From Lachnospiraceae bacterium AM93-12TA (GTDB lineage Bacteria; Bacillota; Clostridia; Lachnospirales; Lachnospiraceae): a stretch of 64,000 bases of DNA. Under the pieces are notes generated by a model. That model saw nothing but the letters and a program-made list of their open reading frames with translations. It was not told the origin of the DNA and did no database searches. Every line of letters starts with the position of its first letter. The first letter of the stretch is position 1. Shown one piece after another: positions 59,118 to 64,000 of this stretch. The stretch is from contig JAQERH010000006.1 in NCBI GenBank assembly GCA_027698105.1, positions 34,015 through 98,014 on the forward strand, in the 5' to 3' direction. Both the position numbers and the translations under genes were made by a program.

Positions 59118-60170
59118 ATGAATCCTGTAATTAGTATAGTAATGCCAGTGTATAATTCGGAAAAATTTATTCAACAGACTATAGACAGTATAATACGGCA
59201 GTCATTTTCCGATTGGGAATTGATATTAATTGACGACGGCTCCGATGATAAAAGTGGAACAATTTGTGATATGTATGCGGCTAAAGAGCCAAGAATAACC
59301 GTATTGCATCAAAAAAACTGTGGCATTACAAAAACTAGAAATTTAGGACTTTCTAAGGCCAAAGGAAAATATATTGCATTTGCTGATGATGATGATTATT
59401 GTGATGAGAATTGGCTGAAAATTAATTATAAATATATCAAAGAATATAAAGCAGATTTTGTTAAATGTGGTGCGATACAAAAAATATATGATGAAGCTGG
59501 AAATGAGTCAAACATTATTTACAGAACGATAGACAAGTTTGTTGTTTTGGAAGAAGAGGATTTTTTCAACCAATATTACTACCTAAAACAGTCTTTGATT
59601 TTAAATACTATTTGGAATGGCCTATATAGTATAGAATTTTTAAACAACAATAAAATTTCTTTTGATGAAAGTATGAAATGGGGATCAGATGATCAATTGT
59701 TTAATTTGGATATATATAAGAAAGCAAAAAAGGGAGTTATAATTCCTGATACTTACTATACGTGGATGCAAAGAAAAAAACATAGTAAATCTAAAGAATA
59801 TAACTTAAATCGATTAGATGAATACTATAGATTATATTTATCAGAAATTGCTCTTTTGAATAAGATATTTCCCGATACAATAAAAGAGAGGTTTTGGTGC
59901 ATTCGAGTCATGCAATATATAACACATAGTATTTTTGAAATTTCTTCTTTAAATAAAGCTTTGCTTTGGAAAGAAAAAAAGGAAGCTCTAAAAAAACTAT
60001 ATAAATATCCTGTTTTAAAAAAGAAGTATTTTAATTCAGTATTCCAAAATTTGCTTAAAGAAAAACCTCTATTTGCATTAGTTCTTTTATTGATGCACTT
60101 TGATTTGTGGAGAACTACATTGCTATTTTCAACTATCTATTTGCGCATAATAGATATTATAAAGAGGTAA
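59118..60170 (+). CDS. Family 2 glycosyltransferase
   Basis: 350-residue GT2 enzyme: SIVMPVYNSEKFIQQTIDSI, LIDDGSDDKSG, GITKTRNLGLSKAKGKYI and the metal-binding FADDDDYCDENW near residue 92; MKWGSDDQLFNLD is the acceptor-site acid motif. A helical, basic C-terminus (to residue 350) probably associates with the membrane. ATG 59118 is 7 bases from GGTGAGGA; ATG 59112 is too close to it. Specificity unknown. Confidence 0.85.
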   Translation: MNPVISIVMPVYNSEKFIQQTIDSIIRQSFSDWELILIDDGSDDKSGTICDMYAAKEPRITVLHQKNCGITKTRNLGLSKAKGKYIAFADDDDYCDENWLKINYKYIKEYKADFVKCGAIQKIYDEAGNESNIIYRTIDKFVVLEEEDFFNQYYYLKQSLILNTIWNGLYSIEFLNNNKISFDESMKWGSDDQLFNLDIYKKAKKGVIIPDTYYTWMQRKKHSKSKEYNLNRLDEYYRLYLSEIALLNKIFPDTIKERFWCIRVMQYITHSIFEISSLNKALLWKEKKEALKKLYKYPVLKKKYFNSVFQNLLKEKPLFALVLLLMHFDLWRTTLLFSTIYLRIIDIIKR

Positions 60171-60176
60171 CAATAT

Positions 60177-61163
60177 ATGGTTAGTATAATAATTCCTGTT
60201 TACAATGCAGAAAAATATTTGGCTGAATGTGTAGATTCAGTATTAGCACAAACATATAGAAATATTGAAGTAATATTAGTAAATGATGGTTCTAATGATT
60301 CTACCAAAACAATTTGTGATGCTTATCTAAAAGTAGATGATCGAGTGAAAGTATTTCATCAGAAAAATAAAGGTGTGAGCAGTGCAAGAAATGTAGGGAT
60401 AGATAATTCACGTGGAGAATATATTACATTTATTGATGCTGATGATGTCGTAGATAAAAAATTTATAGAGAAACAACTGCTATGTATTCAATTTACAAAA
60501 GCAGACATTTGTATGAGTGAATATTTAATAACACTAACACCATTATCAGTTACTGGAAAAAATCATGAATTAAATTACATATGCTATTCAGCCAAAGATA
60601 TTTTGAAGGATGTACTCAATAAAAAAATATCTAATGTAGGGGCAACTACAAAGTTGATTCACAGATCGTTGATTGATGATTTGAGATTTCAAGAGGATAT
60701 TTTCATAGCAGAAGATATGTTATTTACAATTCAATTATTAGGAAAAGCACAGAAAGTAGTTTATCTTCCGGAAAGTTTATATTTCTACCGCCAAAATATC
60801 GAGGAGAGTACAACTAAAAGAAATTTCACTAAAAAAGTTAACACATTATTTTTGGCATATGATAGGATGCAAAAGATATTATCAACAGTAGATGTAGAAC
60901 TGATATCTGCATTAGAAAATCACAGATATAGAATTAGCTTTCATGTAATTAATTTGATGATTTTGTTAGGGATTCCATTTTGCGATAAAACATTTCAAAC
61001 TGTTTATTGTGAAATAAAGTGCAATCGACGTAGAATTTTAAAAGATCCAGTATTATCTTTGAAAGCAAAGATGGGCATCATTATACTGGTTAACTCAGAA
61101 AAAAAATACAGAAAAATAAAACTGTTTTTAACCAAAAAAAGAAGGAATAGATGCAATAGGTGA
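60177..61163 (+). CDS. Family 2 glycosyltransferase
   Basis: 328-residue GT2 enzyme: SIIIPVYNAEKYLAECVDSV, LVNDGSNDST, GVSSARNVGIDNSRGEYI and FIDADDVVD near residue 86; FIAEDMLFTIQLL supplies the acceptor-site motif. AGAGGTAA precedes the ATG, six bases after the previous stop. Distinct from the upstream GT2 in its C-terminal half. AT-rich. Confidence 0.85.
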   Translation: MVSIIIPVYNAEKYLAECVDSVLAQTYRNIEVILVNDGSNDSTKTICDAYLKVDDRVKVFHQKNKGVSSARNVGIDNSRGEYITFIDADDVVDKKFIEKQLLCIQFTKADICMSEYLITLTPLSVTGKNHELNYICYSAKDILKDVLNKKISNVGATTKLIHRSLIDDLRFQEDIFIAEDMLFTIQLLGKAQKVVYLPESLYFYRQNIEESTTKRNFTKKVNTLFLAYDRMQKILSTVDVELISALENHRYRISFHVINLMILLGIPFCDKTFQTVYCEIKCNRRRILKDPVLSLKAKMGIIILVNSEKKYRKIKLFLTKKRRNRCNR

Positions 61164-61201
61164 TTTCTGGTTTTGAAACATTGCGATTTTAGGGAAATGG
61201 A

Positions 61202-62395
61202 ATGAGATATTATTTGATAAAAAAAGAAAAAAATTATGATTTATACATTTATATTTGTTTGTTTTTCTTTTTGCCTGTTACTTATATGGAAAGGATATTG
61301 GAGTCAACTATTTTTTTTCCAATAGGAAGAGTATTATTATGTACTTGTTCATTTATTTTATATTTTTTTCGTGGAAAAATATCGTTGAATCTTATTTTTA
61401 TTTTCTTTTTTTCCTGTATGATGAATATTAGTACATTTTTTTATGGAGGTTCAATTGCGTCAGCAGTATACGGACATTTTTATCTATTATTGGGAATTTG
61501 TTGTTTTGTAGAATACCATTTAGAAAAGTCACAGCTGTTAATATTATATTATAGATATTGCTTTTTTTGGATTGTTTTAAATTTATTTTCAATTGTCATA
61601 TGGCCTAGCGGAATGTTTATAGCCCCTGGAGATGGAGGAGAAGGGATTAATTTTTTACTAGGCAATTATAATTCATTTATCAAATTTATTTTGCCCGCTT
61701 TAGGAATTGGATATTTTTTGCTGGATCAAAAGAAAATATCTAAAAGACAATATTTTTTCTTGTGGATGTGTGTTATAGTAACATACTCTTTAGTTAATTC
61801 GGTAACTTCAAAAATAGGAGTACTAATTTTCGGGATTTTTTTATTATTATTTAATAGACATATTTTTTCGTGGGGAGTTAATCCGATATTTTCAGTTTGT
61901 ATTATGACAAGCATGACATCTGTATTTGCACTATTTCCAGTAAAGAGTTTGCAGACAAAATTAGCAGAAATTACCGGAAAAAGTGTCACGTTTTCCGGGA
62001 GAACTCTTCTGTGGGAGCGGATGGTAAATGAAATAAAAAATTCTCCTATATTGGGTCACGGGATCCAAAACGGTGAATTTCTAATGGAAAAATTTCAACT
62101 TCAGTATGCTGGGGAAGCCCACAATTTGATTATACAAATATTATATCAAAATGGAATAGTTGGAATTTTGTTATTCTTATTTATCTTTTTTTCGATATCT
62201 TATTGCTTTTTTAGAAAAACAGATGGGAAGACAAAGAGAGCTCTTAAATGTGTTTTGTTGGTTATGTTAGTGATGTCATGCTTCGATTTTTATTCATATA
62301 TTTGGATGTTTCAGATGTTTTTGATTATTTCTTATTGCATGAAACAGAGTAACTTAAATAAATTATCTAATACAATGAATAAGGTAACTAGATAA
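61202..62395 (+). CDS. Wzy-like polysaccharide polymerase
   Basis: 397-residue membrane protein with about ten to twelve hydrophobic helices, no sequence motif beyond the family pattern. An extracellular segment near residues 255-300 (KSVTFSGRTLLWERMVNEIK, HGIQNGEF, EAHNLIIQILYQNG) is typical of O-antigen polymerases and ligases. With the Wzx gene that follows it points to Wzx/Wzy-dependent assembly for locus 2. Confidence 0.82.
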   Translation: MRYYLIKKEKNYDLYIYICLFFFLPVTYMERILESTIFFPIGRVLLCTCSFILYFFRGKISLNLIFIFFFSCMMNISTFFYGGSIASAVYGHFYLLLGICCFVEYHLEKSQLLILYYRYCFFWIVLNLFSIVIWPSGMFIAPGDGGEGINFLLGNYNSFIKFILPALGIGYFLLDQKKISKRQYFFLWMCVIVTYSLVNSVTSKIGVLIFGIFLLLFNRHIFSWGVNPIFSVCIMTSMTSVFALFPVKSLQTKLAEITGKSVTFSGRTLLWERMVNEIKNSPILGHGIQNGEFLMEKFQLQYAGEAHNLIIQILYQNGIVGILLFLFIFFSISYCFFRKTDGKTKRALKCVLLVMLVMSCFDFYSYIWMFQMFLIISYCMKQSNLNKLSNTMNKVTR

Positions 62396-62422
62396 AATAG
62401 TTTAGAAAAATAGAGGGAATAC

Positions 62423-63940
62423 TTGAGAACAAAATATACTATTTATAATTCTATAGCTAGTTTAATTTTTTATTTTATAACCATTATTATTGGGTTAGTA
62501 AATCGTAAATGTTTGATTACACTATTGGGTATCGAATATCAGGGTATCAACGGACTTTTCAGTAATGTTTTATCTATGTTGTCCATTGCTGAATTGGGAA
62601 TTGGAATTACGATTATTTATCATTTGTATCGGCCCTTGGCGGAACATGATACTCAAATGACAAAATGTTTGATGGCATTTTATAAAAAATGCTACAATGT
62701 GATTGCTTTAGTCGTAGCAGGATGTGGTCTTTTGTTTATTCCTTTTTTACCATACTTTGTACCGGATTATAGCCTGCCACAGAGCTTGAATCAAATTTAT
62801 ATTTGGTTTTTGCTGGACTCTGTATGTTCTTATCTATTTACATACAAGCGCTCTATTCTTATTGCTGATCAGAAAAACTATATTGTTACATTTTGCGATA
62901 TTTTATATCAGCTTACTTCCAAATTGGGGCAAGTTGCTGTTCTCCTGGTTACAGAAAATTTTATTTTATATCTAATAACTATGGTTATTTGCCGTTTGGC
63001 AGAAAATTTTCTTTTAAACTTTCTGGTGCTGTGGAAGTATCCGTTTTTAAAAGAAAAGACAGAGGACAAACTTCCGGCCTATATTTTAGAAGATATTAAG
63101 AAGAAAGTAAAGGGAACTATTTTTCACAAAATGGGGAGCTTTTTTGTATTAGGTGTTGATAATATCTTGATTTCTAGATTTTTTGGCCTTGCAGTTGTTG
63201 GTATTTATTCTAACTACCAGCTTATTATTAATACTTTGAAAAATGTTGCTGTTCAATTTGTAACTGCTGCTACTGCCGGTGTGGGACATCTTTTGGTAGA
63301 AAAAGATGAAGAAAAGAACTACGGTATTTTTTGTCAGCTTCAACTTGTGAATGCTGGAATTATGAATTTTTCGGCTTCGGGATTGTTTTGCGTGGTAACT
63401 CCACTAATACAATTTATATTTGGAGAAGAACTTGTTTTTTCGGATATAGTTGTTTTTTCATTAGCGGTTAAATTTTACATTACTGGTATGAGACAAGTTT
63501 ATGCAGTATTTAAAGAAGCGGCTGGAATTTTATACGAAGATAGATTTATACCACTCATAGAATCTGCGCTTAATGTAGTAGCTTCTTTAGTATGTTTGCA
63601 TTTTTTTGGCGTTATAGGAGTGTTTATCGGAACAATTATAAGTTCTTTTGCACTATTTGGTTATACCTATCCAGTTTTGGTTTATAAAGGTCTATTAAAA
63701 CGAACGATAAAAGAGTATAGTATTAATTTGCTTCATCTTACTGCAATAGCAGTTTTAAGTATGATAGTTTCTTACCTGTTTGTAAATACTTTCTACATAG
63801 ACACTCTTTTTATAAGAATCATTTTTAATTGTCTAGTATGCTGTATCATACCAAATTTTCTTTTTTATCTGCTGTATGCACGTAGAAAATTAGAATGGCA
63901 AGAGCTTCTTACCAGAATACAAAAAAGAATAACCCGTTAA
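62423..63940 (+). CDS. Wzx-type oligosaccharide flippase (MOP superfamily)
   Basis: 505-residue membrane protein with about twelve to fourteen helices. It moves lipid-linked repeat units across the membrane. The N-terminal segment IYNSIASLIFYFITIIIGLV with LGIEYQGINGLFSNVLSML is typical of Firmicute Wzx-like proteins. TTG start at 62423 follows GAGGGA. The window ends 60 bases after the stop, so further locus 2 genes may follow. Confidence 0.86.
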   Translation: MRTKYTIYNSIASLIFYFITIIIGLVNRKCLITLLGIEYQGINGLFSNVLSMLSIAELGIGITIIYHLYRPLAEHDTQMTKCLMAFYKKCYNVIALVVAGCGLLFIPFLPYFVPDYSLPQSLNQIYIWFLLDSVCSYLFTYKRSILIADQKNYIVTFCDILYQLTSKLGQVAVLLVTENFILYLITMVICRLAENFLLNFLVLWKYPFLKEKTEDKLPAYILEDIKKKVKGTIFHKMGSFFVLGVDNILISRFFGLAVVGIYSNYQLIINTLKNVAVQFVTAATAGVGHLLVEKDEEKNYGIFCQLQLVNAGIMNFSASGLFCVVTPLIQFIFGEELVFSDIVVFSLAVKFYITGMRQVYAVFKEAAGILYEDRFIPLIESALNVVASLVCLHFFGVIGVFIGTIISSFALFGYTYPVLVYKGLLKRTIKEYSINLLHLTAIAVLSMIVSYLFVNTFYIDTLFIRIIFNCLVCCIIPNFLFYLLYARRKLEWQELLTRIQKRITR

Positions 63941-64000
63941 AAATTTCGCTGACTTGAAATTTTAAATTCCAGTGCATGATTAAATTCCACATGGGTTTAA

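Overview
The window looks like the chromosome of an obligately anaerobic Firmicute of the class Clostridia, most likely the Lachnospiraceae. It carries an anaerobic cobalamin pathway, a pyruvate:ferredoxin oxidoreductase, rubrerythrin, CodY, AGGAGG-type ribosome binding sites, a T-box leader and a clostridial high-cysteine protein. Species cannot be assigned from sequence alone. Base composition is moderate in the housekeeping genes and clearly AT-rich in parts of two polysaccharide clusters.

Layout. 1-6513: late cobalamin genes (cbiE, cbiT, cbiA/cobB, cobT, cobU, cobS, a cobU-like gene, cbiB). 6513-22137: exopolysaccharide locus 1, headed by an invertible promoter, then a LoaP/NusG-type antiterminator, a small Cys4 protein, a polyprenyl-phosphate sugar transferase, glycosyltransferases, an ABC exporter, UDP-galactopyranose mutase and a Wzy-like polymerase. 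22304-25695: more cobalamin genes (cobD, cbiP, cbiC). 25797-34988: assorted genes plus a tetrapyrrole module (precorrin-2 dehydrogenase, hemC, fused cobA-hemD). 35306-46548: PFOR, a hydrolase, comM-dprA-topA-codY and rubrerythrin. 46556-51074: methionine T-box, metNIQ and an M20 hydrolase. 51212-51493: a minus-strand acyl carrier protein. 51595-63940: exopolysaccharide locus 2, again headed by an invertible promoter, LoaP, Cys4 protein and sugar transferase, followed by LicD, a CDP-polyol pathway, glycosyltransferases, Wzy and Wzx.

The most striking system is a pair of related phase-variable promoter cassettes. Each is a 210-240 bp segment between inverted repeats. Each repeat has the architecture GTGTCGCTTAA-N7-TTAAGCGACAC, like a tyrosine-recombinase crossover site. 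A TTGACT-N17-TATAAT promoter lies inside each segment. In locus 1 it points into the operon (ON); in locus 2 the homologous promoter points the other way (OFF). The 7-bp core differs between loci, which would keep recombination within each locus. No recombinase is encoded here, so one must act in trans. A second unusual item is a highly structured ~300-bp non-coding stretch (57023-57350) in the middle of the locus 2 operon.

The two capsule loci probably build different surface polymers. Locus 1 suggests a galactofuranose-containing, possibly pyruvylated glycan with ABC export. Locus 2 suggests a Wzx/Wzy glycan decorated with a pentitol phosphate. The remaining genes are ordinary core metabolism and regulation.
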